Part shown: positions 1 through 5,199 of the stretch, piece after piece
Layout: every line of letters begins with the position of its first letter
Position numbering within the stretch: position 1 is the first letter of the stretch
NCBI GenBank assembly: GCA_030603375.1
Contig: JAUVXY010000102.1
Location: 1 to 5,199, forward strand
Origin: Actinomycetes bacterium
GTDB lineage: Bacteria; Actinomycetota; Humimicrobiia; Humimicrobiales; Humimicrobiaceae
DNA length: 5,199 nucleotides
Reading direction: 5' to 3'
Notes under the pieces: model-generated
Told to the model about the DNA's origin: nothing
What the model saw: the letters and a program-made list of their open reading frames with translations, nothing else
Database searches by the model: none
Position numbers and translations under genes: made by a program

Positions 1-623
1 ACGAGATAGACAGGACTATACCGGTAGTTGAATATATTTCCAAAAATTATGACATTTTAGTTTCAATTGACACATACCGGTCTGAGGTTGCAAAAATGGC
101 AGCAGATGCCGGGGCACACATAATAAATGATATTAGCGGGCTAACATTAGATGATAATATGGCAAAAGTTGCTACCGAAAGCAAATCTTCTGTAATTATA
201 ATGCATATGAAGGGAACTCCAAAAAATATGCAGGAAAAGCCTGAATACGAAGATGTGATAGATGAGATTTATGATTATTTGTATGACAAAGCTCATAAAG
301 CAGTGGAAGCCGGGATAGGCGAGGACAAGATTATTGTAGACCCCGGGATAGGATTTGGAAAAAAGCTTGAGCATAATTTAATGATACTAAATAAACTTTC
401 CGAGTTTAAGGCTATGGGATATTCTGTACTTGTTGGTGCTTCAAGGAAATCTTTTATTGGCAAAATACTTGATTTACCAGTGGAAGAAAGACTTGAAGGC
501 AGTCTTGCTTCAGCAGTTTGCTCTGTCTTAAACGGAGCAGATATCCTGAGGGTGCATGATGTGAAGGAAACAGTAAGGGCGGTTAAAATTGCAAAGAGTA
601 TAAAAGGCGTTAAAGATGTTTAA
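1..623 (+). CDS. folP: Dihydropteroate synthase, 5'-truncated by the window edge
   Basis: This enzyme condenses 6-hydroxymethyl-dihydropterin diphosphate with p-aminobenzoate to give 7,8-dihydropteroate in the cytoplasm. The reading frame is open from base 3, giving 206 visible codons. The ATG at 96 is internal, because family motifs lie upstream of it (DRTIPVVEYIS, then SIDTYRSEVA). Roughly 65-70 N-terminal residues, including the first pterin-binding strand, lie outside the window. Visible family motifs in order are SIDTYR (pterin-pocket Asp), NDISG (Asn), MHMKGTPKNMQ, DPGIGFGK (Asp), GASRKSFIG (the SRK Lys) and RVHDV at the C-terminus (the Arg and His of the diphosphate/pABA site). All the usual key residues that can be seen are present, so the enzyme should be active. 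The gene overlaps folB by 8 bp. Identification is by motif recognition and is very secure. Confidence 0.96.
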   Translation, partial: EIDRTIPVVEYISKNYDILVSIDTYRSEVAKMAADAGAHIINDISGLTLDDNMAKVATESKSSVIIMHMKGTPKNMQEKPEYEDVIDEIYDYLYDKAHKAVEAGIGEDKIIVDPGIGFGKKLEHNLMILNKLSEFKAMGYSVLVGASRKSFIGKILDLPVEERLEGSLASAVCSVLNGADILRVHDVKETVRAVKIAKSIKGVKDV

Positions 624-972
624 AATACTGATTAAAAATTTAAACTTGTTTGGCTATCATGGCGTAAGGAAAGAAGAAAAAATAAATGGCCAGAATTTTC
701 TTTTTAACATTACTATTTATATAAAAAAAGATAGCCTTGCAGATGATGATATTAAGAATACGGTAAATTATTCAGATGTAATTAAACTTGTGAAGAAAAT
801 TAATAGCAAAAAAAGGTTCAATTTGCTGGAGACCCTTTCGCAAAAAGTGGCTGCTAAAATATTAAATATGTCACAGCTTATTGAGAAGGTAAATGTAAGA
901 ATAGAAAAAACTTCTCCTCCGATAGATGAAAATTTACAATCTGTTGGGGTAGAATGCACGCTGGAAAAATAG
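616..972 (+). CDS. folB: Dihydroneopterin aldolase
   Basis: FolB cleaves 7,8-dihydroneopterin to 6-hydroxymethyl-7,8-dihydropterin and glycolaldehyde, the step before FolK. The 118-aa length is normal for the family, which forms tunnel-like octamers. Motifs seen are the N-terminal strand ILIKNLNLFGYHGV, EEKINGQNF, a TVNYSDV segment, LLET, and VNVRIEKTSPP near the C-terminus. Glu20, Tyr52, Glu72 and Lys98 line up, with a constant offset of two, with the Glu22, Tyr54, Glu74 and Lys100 active-site residues known for the Staphylococcus aureus enzyme. The usual Lys-Pro after the last strand is Lys-Thr here. The ATG overlaps the folP stop (ATGTTTAA), with AAAAGG at 602-607 as ribosome-binding site at 8-nt spacing. 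Translational coupling to folP is likely, and the 3' end overlaps folK by 19 bp. Confidence 0.95.
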   Translation: MFKILIKNLNLFGYHGVRKEEKINGQNFLFNITIYIKKDSLADDDIKNTVNYSDVIKLVKKINSKKRFNLLETLSQKVAAKILNMSQLIEKVNVRIEKTSPPIDENLQSVGVECTLEK

Positions 973-1679
973 AGAAGAATCTGGAAGCAAATAGCAAACA
1001 TATTATGGGCACCGACAATAATATTAAAAATGTGAATGCTGTAAAAGAGGGTATCCAGAGTTCAAATACTAAGGATACAGGCATTAGAATAGATGGCAAG
1101 CCAGGCAAAGATGTCAGGACAAATAGAGAGATGGGCAGAAAAGCTGAAAATAAAAATAAAGCTTACAAGAAAGTTTTAAGTAATTACAGCACCGTTTACC
1201 TGTCTATTGGCTCCAATATTGGAGATAAGGAGAAAAATCTAAAAAAAGCTGTTGGTGCAATTAACAGGCACCCTGATATTAACATAATATCGGTGTCTTC
1301 CATATATAAGACTGATCCGATGTATGTAAAAAATCAAGATTATTTTTACAATATAGTGTTAAGTGCTGAAATTAAAAAAACTTTTAGTCCTTTTGTGCTT
1401 TTAGGCTTTTTAAAAGAGGTAGAATATGAGATGGGCAGAAAAAAAGCTCAAGCAAGGTATGGACCGAGGACTATAGACATAGATATTTTATACTATAATG
1501 ATATCTGCATTGATTCTAATTTTTTAACAATCCCTCATCCAAAGCTGGCTGAAAGGAATTTTGTGCTGGTCCCCCTTAGCGAGATAGCTCCTGACTTTAT
1601 GATTGGCGGCAAAAATGTTAAAGAGTTTATTGAGGAAAGTAATTTTGCTGAAAAAGTAGAGATGGTAAGAAGCTGGTAA
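954..1679 (+). CDS. folK: 6-hydroxymethyl-7,8-dihydropterin pyrophosphokinase (HPPK) with an N-terminal extension
   Basis: FolK transfers diphosphate from ATP to 6-hydroxymethyl-dihydropterin, producing the FolP substrate. The catalytic domain covers about residues 80-241, close to the usual 160 aa. It contains VYLSIGSNIGD (81-91), the SIYKTDPMYVKNQDYFYN segment, EMGRKKAQARYGPRTIDIDIL (159-179) with the Mg-binding Asp175 and Asp177, and IPHPKLAERNFVLVPLSEIAP (193-213). Residues 1-79 are a charged, Asn/Lys/Gly-rich stretch with no recognisable fold. In-frame ATGs at 1005 (Met18) and 1131 (Met60) are alternative starts. ATG 954 has GGGG four bases upstream and overlaps folB, as the other genes here overlap. 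The 1131 start has a purine-rich AGAGAG directly abutting it, which is too close for a good Shine-Dalgarno. I keep 954 but regard the start as unsettled. The enzyme call is secure. Confidence 0.93.
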   Translation: MHAGKIEKNLEANSKHIMGTDNNIKNVNAVKEGIQSSNTKDTGIRIDGKPGKDVRTNREMGRKAENKNKAYKKVLSNYSTVYLSIGSNIGDKEKNLKKAVGAINRHPDINIISVSSIYKTDPMYVKNQDYFYNIVLSAEIKKTFSPFVLLGFLKEVEYEMGRKKAQARYGPRTIDIDILYYNDICIDSNFLTIPHPKLAERNFVLVPLSEIAPDFMIGGKNVKEFIEESNFAEKVEMVRSW

Positions 1680-1713
1680 ATTTGGTTAATTTCTCCTTAT
1701 TGCCAACAGTAGT

Positions 1714-1856
1714 TAGCTATAAGTCATATCTTCTTATATATTCTCCAAACAAAATTTCTTATGATAATATTACTTGATGAAGGCGCGGTAATTTAATGAC
1801 AGTACAGAATACCTGTGTTGAAAGATTAGCGTAACATGTGGTATTCTTTATAGCTA
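1714..1856 (+). other. Nested inverted repeats: candidate structured leader RNA or MITE-like remnant
   Basis: Three pairings abut one another exactly. The outer arms are TAGCTATAA at 1714-1722 and TTATAGCTA at 1848-1856, nine perfect base pairs. Next to the left arm, GTCAT (1723-1727) pairs with ATGAC (1796-1800). After a five-base linker, AGAATACC (1806-1813) pairs with GGTATTCT (1840-1847), which touches the outer right arm. This last stem continues past a one-base bulge at 1839 through 1814-1819 with 1833-1838, including two G-U pairs, to a loop of about a dozen bases. On paper this is a three-way junction whose closing stem reaches the first base of the downstream ATG at 1856. There is no good U-tract, so a simple intrinsic terminator for the fol operon is not well supported. 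A small transposable remnant with terminal inverted repeats is the alternative; no target-site duplication is evident. AT-rich DNA makes chance pairing common. Confidence 0.4.
1818..1847 (+). promoter_or_regulatory. Candidate sigma-70 promoter for the zinc-ribbon gene
   Basis: TTGAAA at 1818-1823 resembles a -35 box (5 of 6). TATTCT at 1842-1847 resembles a -10 box (4 of 6), with an 18-bp spacer. Transcription would start about 1853-1856, at or next to the ATG at 1856, giving a leaderless or nearly leaderless mRNA. That would fit the lack of a Shine-Dalgarno sequence before this gene. The -10 lies in the right arm of the AGAATACC/GGTATTCT inverted repeat, so a dimeric regulator bound there could block it. 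The spacing is acceptable but the hexamers are imperfect and common in AT-rich DNA. Confidence 0.35.
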
Positions 1857-2548
1857 TGAAAGAATGCCCATCTTGTAAAAGCTTAAATGCAGACAGCAAT
1901 ATATACTGTAAGGATTGCGGCAAAAGATTCCATGCTGCAGGGAAAAGCAATGCTTTTAGAAACTTTTTGATATTCGTTGGAGTGTTTGCAGTGATTATTA
2001 CTTTAGGTCTTGTCACATATTTATTAATCAACGGTAATATATTAAGCAGTTTTGATACGCTTTTTCAAAAATTTTCCAGTAAAGCGGCAGATCAACAAAA
2101 TGTTGGCAGTGGAGAAGATATTGGCTTAGAGTTAAAAAAAGAAGAGCTTGGGCCTGATCAAAAAAGACTTATCTCAATGTTTGGATACCCTGATCAGTTT
2201 ATAATAATTTTTGATGAGGGAAACAGTAACCTAAGGATAGATACCTGGATGTATGAGGATATGGAAGCCTGCTTTATTTTTGAAGATGGCAAATACAGTG
2301 ATGTTGGAGAATTTATAATAGATGATACAGAAAATGACAGTTATAATATAGCCCCCGAGGATTTTACATATGCTATGACTCCAGAGCAGGTAGAAAAATT
2401 AATTGGTGAAAAGGGAGCAGAAAATATAGATGAGTCAACAGACCTCAATGTTCTAACTTTTGGCGATGGCATCATAATATGTGTGTTCAACCCGGACAAT
2501 TGCCTCATAAACATAGCAAGACAAAAAAAGATTTCTACAGATGTATAA
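1856..2548 (+). CDS. Zinc-ribbon, single-TM membrane protein of unknown function
   Basis: I do not recognise a specific function. From the ATG at 1856 the protein is 230 aa. It opens with a zinc ribbon, Cys4-x2-Cys7 and Cys18-x2-Cys21 (CPSC, CKDC), the small metal-binding module often placed at the start of membrane proteins. One membrane helix follows at about 34-58. Basic residues before it suggest the zinc ribbon is cytoplasmic and the rest outside. The C-terminal part (about 95-225) has a region with GYPDQFIIIFDEG, RIDTWMYEDMEACFIFEDGKY and later YAMTPEQVEKLIGEKG. The last resembles the helix-turn pattern of SmpA/BamE-like repeats, which is a resemblance only. Cys139, Cys209 and Cys216 lie in the outer part. 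A GTG at 1838 would add six residues, but zinc ribbons of this type normally begin M-K-x-C-P. No Shine-Dalgarno is visible for either start. The gene overlaps the next one by 8 bp. Confidence 0.85.
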   Translation: MKECPSCKSLNADSNIYCKDCGKRFHAAGKSNAFRNFLIFVGVFAVIITLGLVTYLLINGNILSSFDTLFQKFSSKAADQQNVGSGEDIGLELKKEELGPDQKRLISMFGYPDQFIIIFDEGNSNLRIDTWMYEDMEACFIFEDGKYSDVGEFIIDDTENDSYNIAPEDFTYAMTPEQVEKLIGEKGAENIDESTDLNVLTFGDGIIICVFNPDNCLINIARQKKISTDV

Positions 2549-3794
2549 AACAATAAAACAAAAAGCAAAATTATTCTTTGAAAGGTTTAAGAGCCAAAAC
2601 GGCGGGGTAGTGCTTACTACTCTGGCTATTCTAGGAGTTATATCGCTTGGAGCCTCTCTTTTCTCTTTTGGTGAGAAGGCAATGGAAAAAAAGAAAAATA
2701 TGGTTGATGTGACAAAGTATAGCGATATTAAAGCAGCTGGAGATCCCGGAAAAGATCATGAGAAAAACAATGCTGCAGTTGTCGAAGTTGCTGTTGAAGG
2801 GGGGAAAGTCGGGGTTGGTGTATATGATGACACCGGACTTCTTATAATACTGGATAAATCCGGCGCTCTTGGCGTAAGCGGAAAAGAAGATAATGAGGAC
2901 AAGGAAAAGAATAAAGAAATAGAAAAAAAGTTAAAGGAAAATGATCTTCCATCGGATCCGCTTATGGTTGGCATAGCTAAAGTAACAGAGAATAAAGTTA
3001 AAAGAAATTCGAACTCCGGTGCAACACAGGAAGATATAGACGAAGCAGTAATTGATGCCCTGGAAAAGCTTAGTGAATTAGATGAATTGCTTGACAGCAA
3101 TCCTGGCGATGAAGATAAAATTGGAGAACCTGAGTTTGATATTGTCTCACATATAAATAAAATACTTGATGCAAGCGGTAAGCTTGCAAATAAAAAAGTT
3201 ATAGAAATAAGAAAAGAGCTTGATAAGACAAATTCTGAAAAGAAATATGTTGAAATGAAAATAAAAGCATATAAAGATTACGAAGATAAAGGATACATAG
3301 TCACGGATGCTTCTGAGTGGTCTAATTTTAATAGCAGGCTTGATGAGCTTAATAATAAGATAAGTGAATTAACTGCTGAAGTACAGCAATATGAGGATAA
3401 GCCACAGGAGATATCAGATGAAGAAAGTACTGGAAATGTTTTGGCTGACGGGGAAGAATCTGAAGAAATAACAGAGGAAGCAATAGAAGAAGTTATTGCC
3501 TTAAATGGTACAATTACAATGAGTGATGGAGTAACAGCTCATACTCATACAATGACTATGACAATCGATCTTAAAACAGGTGTGGTTTTCGGAGTGCTTT
3601 ATATTAGAATATATTTTACGGATCTAGATTATCAGTTTGAAACTGATGCTCCGATTTCCGGAAGTATCAATTTAGAAACCAGGGAAATCAATACTCAAAC
3701 CGGGGAATTAAATTTGACTGGTAGATTAAGCGCGGATGGTAATAGTGCAAGCGGAACTGGAAGTGAGGGCATAGTCTGGAGCGTTTCAAGATAG
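2541..3794 (+). CDS. Membrane-anchored coiled-coil protein with beta-rich C-terminal domain, unknown function
   Basis: No family is recognised. The 417-aa protein starts with a basic segment (1-18), then one hydrophobic helix at about 21-43, so the bulk should be outside the membrane. Residues 78-113 are Val/Gly-rich and probably beta. Then follow highly charged segments: 114-134, a helical stretch at 163-187, and a long probable coiled coil at about 203-285. An acidic linker (286-318) leads to a final region (322-417) of alternating polar and hydrophobic residues rich in Thr, Gly and Ser, ending GIVWSVSR. This looks like a separate beta domain. There are no cysteines. ATG 2541 overlaps the upstream stop (ATGTATAA) and has only a weak purine run before it, so translational coupling to the zinc-ribbon gene is likely. 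The overlap suggests the two products are made together and may interact. The short basic N-terminus plus hydrophobic segment vaguely recalls Tad/Flp pilin-like proteins, but no prepilin cleavage motif supports that. Confidence 0.85.
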   Translation: MYKTIKQKAKLFFERFKSQNGGVVLTTLAILGVISLGASLFSFGEKAMEKKKNMVDVTKYSDIKAAGDPGKDHEKNNAAVVEVAVEGGKVGVGVYDDTGLLIILDKSGALGVSGKEDNEDKEKNKEIEKKLKENDLPSDPLMVGIAKVTENKVKRNSNSGATQEDIDEAVIDALEKLSELDELLDSNPGDEDKIGEPEFDIVSHINKILDASGKLANKKVIEIRKELDKTNSEKKYVEMKIKAYKDYEDKGYIVTDASEWSNFNSRLDELNNKISELTAEVQQYEDKPQEISDEESTGNVLADGEESEEITEEAIEEVIALNGTITMSDGVTAHTHTMTMTIDLKTGVVFGVLYIRIYFTDLDYQFETDAPISGSINLETREINTQTGELNLTGRLSADGNSASGTGSEGIVWSVSR

Positions 3795-3809
3795 TCTGAA
3801 TGCTCAAAC

Positions 3810-3861
3810 AATACAGCAGTGTATCTGCAGAGCAGGCCAGTAATTGCTGCTAATCTGTATT
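3810..3861 (+). repeat. Imperfect stem-loop region after the 417-aa protein gene
   Basis: AATACAG at 3810-3816 is the perfect inverse complement of CTGTATT at 3855-3861. Inside it, AGCAG (3831-3835) can pair with CTGCT (3847-3851). The element begins 16 bases after the stop codon. The downstream sequence is A-rich rather than a T-run, so it does not make a standard intrinsic terminator. It may still stabilise the 3' end of the mRNA or be a decayed terminator. Weak evidence. Confidence 0.3.
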
Positions 3862-3890
3862 TAAATAATTAAAAAATTCTTAAAAAGAGG

Positions 3891-3919
3891 TTGCAAATTT
3901 TATAGATTGGTGTTACTTT
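3891..3919 (+). promoter_or_regulatory. Candidate promoter of the nikMNQ operon
   Basis: TTGCAA at 3891-3896 is a plausible -35 box (4 of 6). It is preceded by A/T tracts (about 3868-3888) that could serve as an UP element. Seventeen bases downstream is TACTTT (3914-3919). This is a poor -10 hexamer, but it carries a TG at 3911-3912, one base before it, as in an extended -10. The -10 overlaps the left half of the GTGTTAC palindrome, which is where a repressor would act. A start near 3926 would leave a leader of about 30 nt containing a strong ribosome-binding site. Confidence 0.45.
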
Positions 3920-3936
3920 TTTAAATATTGTAACAC
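3910..3936 (+). promoter_or_regulatory. NikR-type nickel-responsive operator
   Basis: GTGTTAC (3910-3916) and GTAACAC (3930-3936) form a perfect 7-bp inverted repeat with a 13-bp AT-rich spacer. As I recall, GTGTTAC-N13/14-GTAACAC is the NikR signal inferred by comparative genomics for several non-enterobacterial lineages; E. coli uses GTATGA-N16-TCATAC. The half-sites are about two helical turns apart, suiting a NikR tetramer with two ribbon-helix-helix dimers. The site overlaps the predicted -10 and start of the nikM transcript, so nickel-loaded NikR should repress the operon. No nikR gene is in the window. Confidence 0.75.
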
Positions 3937-3958
3937 TGACAAAGAGGGGGGTATTTTC

Positions 3959-4600
3959 ATGCACATACCTGATGGTTTCGTTGACATCAAAACAGCTGTT
4001 TCGACTGCGGTGGTTTCTGCAGGCGGGCTGGCTGTTGCAATTTACAAGGTAAAGAAGTTTTTTAAGGCAAGAGTCATTGCGACAATGGGAATAATTGCTG
4101 CATTAATTTTTGCAGGGCAGATGATTAATTTTACTATACCGGGCGGAACATCGGGCCATCTGCTGGGAGGAGCTCTTGCGGCAATAATACTGGGGCCGCA
4201 TGCCGGTGCTATTGTTATAGCGGTGGTATTAATCGTACAATGCTTTATTTTTATGGATGGAGGGGTATCAGCACTTGGTGCCAATATCTTTAACATGGCT
4301 ATAATCGGGGTTTACGGATCTTTTTTGATCTACATGTTAATCGGAAAGCTGTCAAAATCAAAAGTGAATTTCTATATATCTGTTGCAGCAGCTGCATGGC
4401 TTTCAGTAGTAATTGCATCAATCTTTGCAGCTCTTGAATTGGGAATTTCAGGTATTTATCCTATGGCAGTTACAATGAAGGCTATGGTTTTAGTGCATAT
4501 GGTAATAGGAATAGGAGAAGCGCTGATTACCACTGCAGTGATCGCATTTATAGATAAAGTAAGGCCGGATATCATATTAACAAGGAAAGGGAGCATATAA
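3959..4600 (+). CDS. nikM: Nickel ECF transporter, substrate-specific component NikM (CbiM family)
   Basis: This is the integral-membrane S-component that captures the metal ion for an energy-coupling-factor transporter. The 213-aa protein begins MHIPDG, the CbiM/NikM signature, so the start is certain. In the characterised NikM2 structure the N-terminal amine, His2 and His67 bind Ni(II). Here His2 is present, and the GGTSGHLLGG motif places its His exactly at residue 67. Other family motifs are FMDGGVSALGANIFNM (98-113) and HMVIGIGEALIT (180-191). About six to seven hydrophobic segments are visible. GAGGGGGG at 3944-3951 is a strong ribosome-binding site with a 7-nt spacer. Close CbiM relatives carry cobalt and the motifs alone do not separate the metals. 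The upstream NikR-type operator and the PDGLE partner downstream favour nickel. Confidence 0.93.
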   Translation: MHIPDGFVDIKTAVSTAVVSAGGLAVAIYKVKKFFKARVIATMGIIAALIFAGQMINFTIPGGTSGHLLGGALAAIILGPHAGAIVIAVVLIVQCFIFMDGGVSALGANIFNMAIIGVYGSFLIYMLIGKLSKSKVNFYISVAAAAWLSVVIASIFAALELGISGIYPMAVTMKAMVLVHMVIGIGEALITTAVIAFIDKVRPDIILTRKGSI

Positions 4601-4602
4601 TT

Positions 4603-4917
4603 ATGGATGAAAAAAGAACCTCTACGTATGTGCTGGCAGGTATAGTGCTGGCACTGATAATAGCAGTATTTATATCCCCTTTTGCGTCATCATATCCTGA
4701 TGGACTTGAAAAAGTTGCCGAAAACCTTGGTTTTATAGATAAAGCTGAAGGAATAGTTAGCGAAAATTATTTTATCATACCCGATTATTCATTTGGTGCT
4801 GTGGGCAGTGAGTTTTGGCAGACTGCTATTGCTGGTTTTTTTGGTGTCCTGGTTATACTGGTTTTTTTTGGTGCAGTATATTTTATCTATAGAGCTGTCA
4901 ATAAAAGCAAAAGTTAA
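4603..4917 (+). CDS. nikN: PDGLE-domain nickel transport component NikN
   Basis: This is the small auxiliary membrane subunit that works with NikM in metal-specific ECF transporters, the functional counterpart of CbiN. The 104-aa protein has two membrane helices, about 9-27 and 74-97. The loop between them, predicted outside, carries SSYPDGLEKVAENLGF with the defining PDGLE at 32-36, followed by IPDYSFGAVG. Length and layout are normal for the family. It starts 2 bp after nikM, with AAAGGGAG at 4586-4593 as ribosome-binding site. Having PDGLE here rather than a classical CbiN is typical of Nik-type systems, although PDGLE domains also occur with some cobalt transporters. Confidence 0.9.
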   Translation: MDEKRTSTYVLAGIVLALIIAVFISPFASSYPDGLEKVAENLGFIDKAEGIVSENYFIIPDYSFGAVGSEFWQTAIAGFFGVLVILVFFGAVYFIYRAVNKSKS

Positions 4918-4973
4918 TGAATAAAAAAAGTCAGGCTTAAAGATTTGGCAAAGCGAGAAAGAAGTGAAGTTTA

Positions 4974-5199
4974 TTGAAAAATATTCTTTTGGATGCTAAA
5001 ACTAAATTATTGATAACTTTTATCAATATAATTATGATAGTGAGCCTGGGCAAGGGGCAATATTTGCTGTTTTCTTTCGCATTTTTCATTTGCTTAATAA
5101 TTATTTTTTTATTCAGGCCCAGCCCAAAGATGTTTCTCAAAAGAACTTTTTTAGCTTTTCTGTATCCTCTTGCTGCTTCTATTTTTATACCATTTGTAA
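4974..5199 (+). CDS. nikQ: ECF transporter transmembrane T-component NikQ (CbiQ family), 3'-truncated
   Basis: This T-component couples the ATPase (NikO) to NikM. Seventy-five codons are visible and the frame stays open to the window edge; the full protein should be about 230-270 aa. The N-terminus reads LLDAKTKLL, matching the family's 'D-x-(R/K)-x-K-L' opening. Hydrophobic helices follow, then FLKRTFLAFLYPLAASIFIPF, the usual basic turn and third helix. An in-frame TGA at 4965-4967 forces the start to lie downstream, and the first suitable codon is TTG 4974. GAAGTGAAG (4961-4969) is a modest purine-rich binding site. It follows nikN by 56 bp in the same operon. A start at ATG 5034 would lose the family's N-terminal motif. 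The diagnostic cytoplasmic Ala-Arg-Gly motifs lie beyond the edge. Confidence 0.85.
   Translation, partial: MKNILLDAKTKLLITFINIIMIVSLGKGQYLLFSFAFFICLIIIFLFRPSPKMFLKRTFLAFLYPLAASIFIPFV

Noticed and set aside
1680..1713. Intrinsic terminator directly after folK.
   Set aside because: Only a four-base TTGG/CCAA pairing is seen and no T-run follows; the end of the fol transcript cannot be placed from this sequence.
1796..1834. Small ORF of 12 codons (MTVQNTCVERLA) upstream of the zinc-ribbon gene, in the same frame, with GAAGG at 1779-1783.
   Set aside because: The spacing from GAAGG to ATG is about 12 nt, the peptide has no recognisable feature, and ORFs this short are common by chance. It overlaps the inverted repeats, so a leader-peptide role is possible but unsupported.
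1815..1837. GTGTTGA-N9-GTAACAT, reminiscent of the NikR-type palindrome found before nikM.
   Set aside because: The spacer is 9 instead of 13 bp and three positions across the two half-sites differ from GTGTTAC/GTAACAC. It is better explained as part of the hairpin stem at 1806-1847.
2541..2670. Type IV or Tad-pilin-like N-terminus on the 417-aa protein.
   Set aside because: There is a basic segment followed by a hydrophobic helix, but no clear prepilin peptidase site with Glu at +5, and the protein is far larger than such pilins.
2756..3100. Ser-rich open frame on the minus strand (114 codons).
   Set aside because: It lies wholly inside the 417-aa protein gene, and its Ser/Phe-rich composition is that expected from the complement of Glu/Lys/Asp-rich codons. 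No motif or ribosome-binding site supports it.
3795..3958. A cobalamin riboswitch before the CbiM-like gene.
   Set aside because: The gap is only 164 bp and no B12-box-like conserved sequence or matching helices are seen. The NikR-type operator explains the control better.

Overview
The window is AT-rich bacterial DNA with every gene on the plus strand. It falls into three blocks: the end of a folate-biosynthesis operon, a two-gene membrane-protein module of unknown function, and the start of a metal-uptake (ECF-type) operon. Many ATA, AGA and AAA codons, a TTG start and a NikR-like palindrome suggest an anaerobic low-G+C bacterium, either Clostridia-like or a deep-branching uncultured lineage. 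The sequence alone does not fix the taxon.

Block 1 (1-1679): folP (dihydropteroate synthase, 5' end outside the window), folB (dihydroneopterin aldolase) and folK (HPPK) overlap one another (8 bp and 19 bp) and must be co-transcribed. Together they turn dihydroneopterin plus p-aminobenzoate into dihydropteroate. FolK carries an unusual N-terminal extension of about 78 residues, rich in Lys, Asn and Gly, before the catalytic domain.

Intergenic 1680-1855: there is no convincing gene, but there are nested, exactly abutting inverted repeats (1714-1856). They could form a branched RNA or be the remains of a small MITE-like element. A candidate promoter lies inside and would give an almost leaderless transcript for the next gene.

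Block 2 (1856-3794): a zinc-ribbon, single-TM protein (230 aa) overlaps by 8 bp a 417-aa single-TM protein with coiled coils and a beta-rich C-terminal domain. Each is predicted to have its N-terminus in the cytoplasm and a large domain outside. I do not recognise a function for either. This pair is the least explained part of the window.

Block 3 (3795-5199): a perfect GTGTTAC-N13-GTAACAC palindrome, overlapping a plausible extended -10 promoter, precedes nikM (cbiM-like), nikN (PDGLE protein) and the start of nikQ (cbiQ-like). The NikR-type operator, the PDGLE protein in place of a classical CbiN, and the His2/His67 ligands of the M component together point to nickel uptake rather than cobalt. 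The ATPase gene (nikO) is expected just beyond the right edge.
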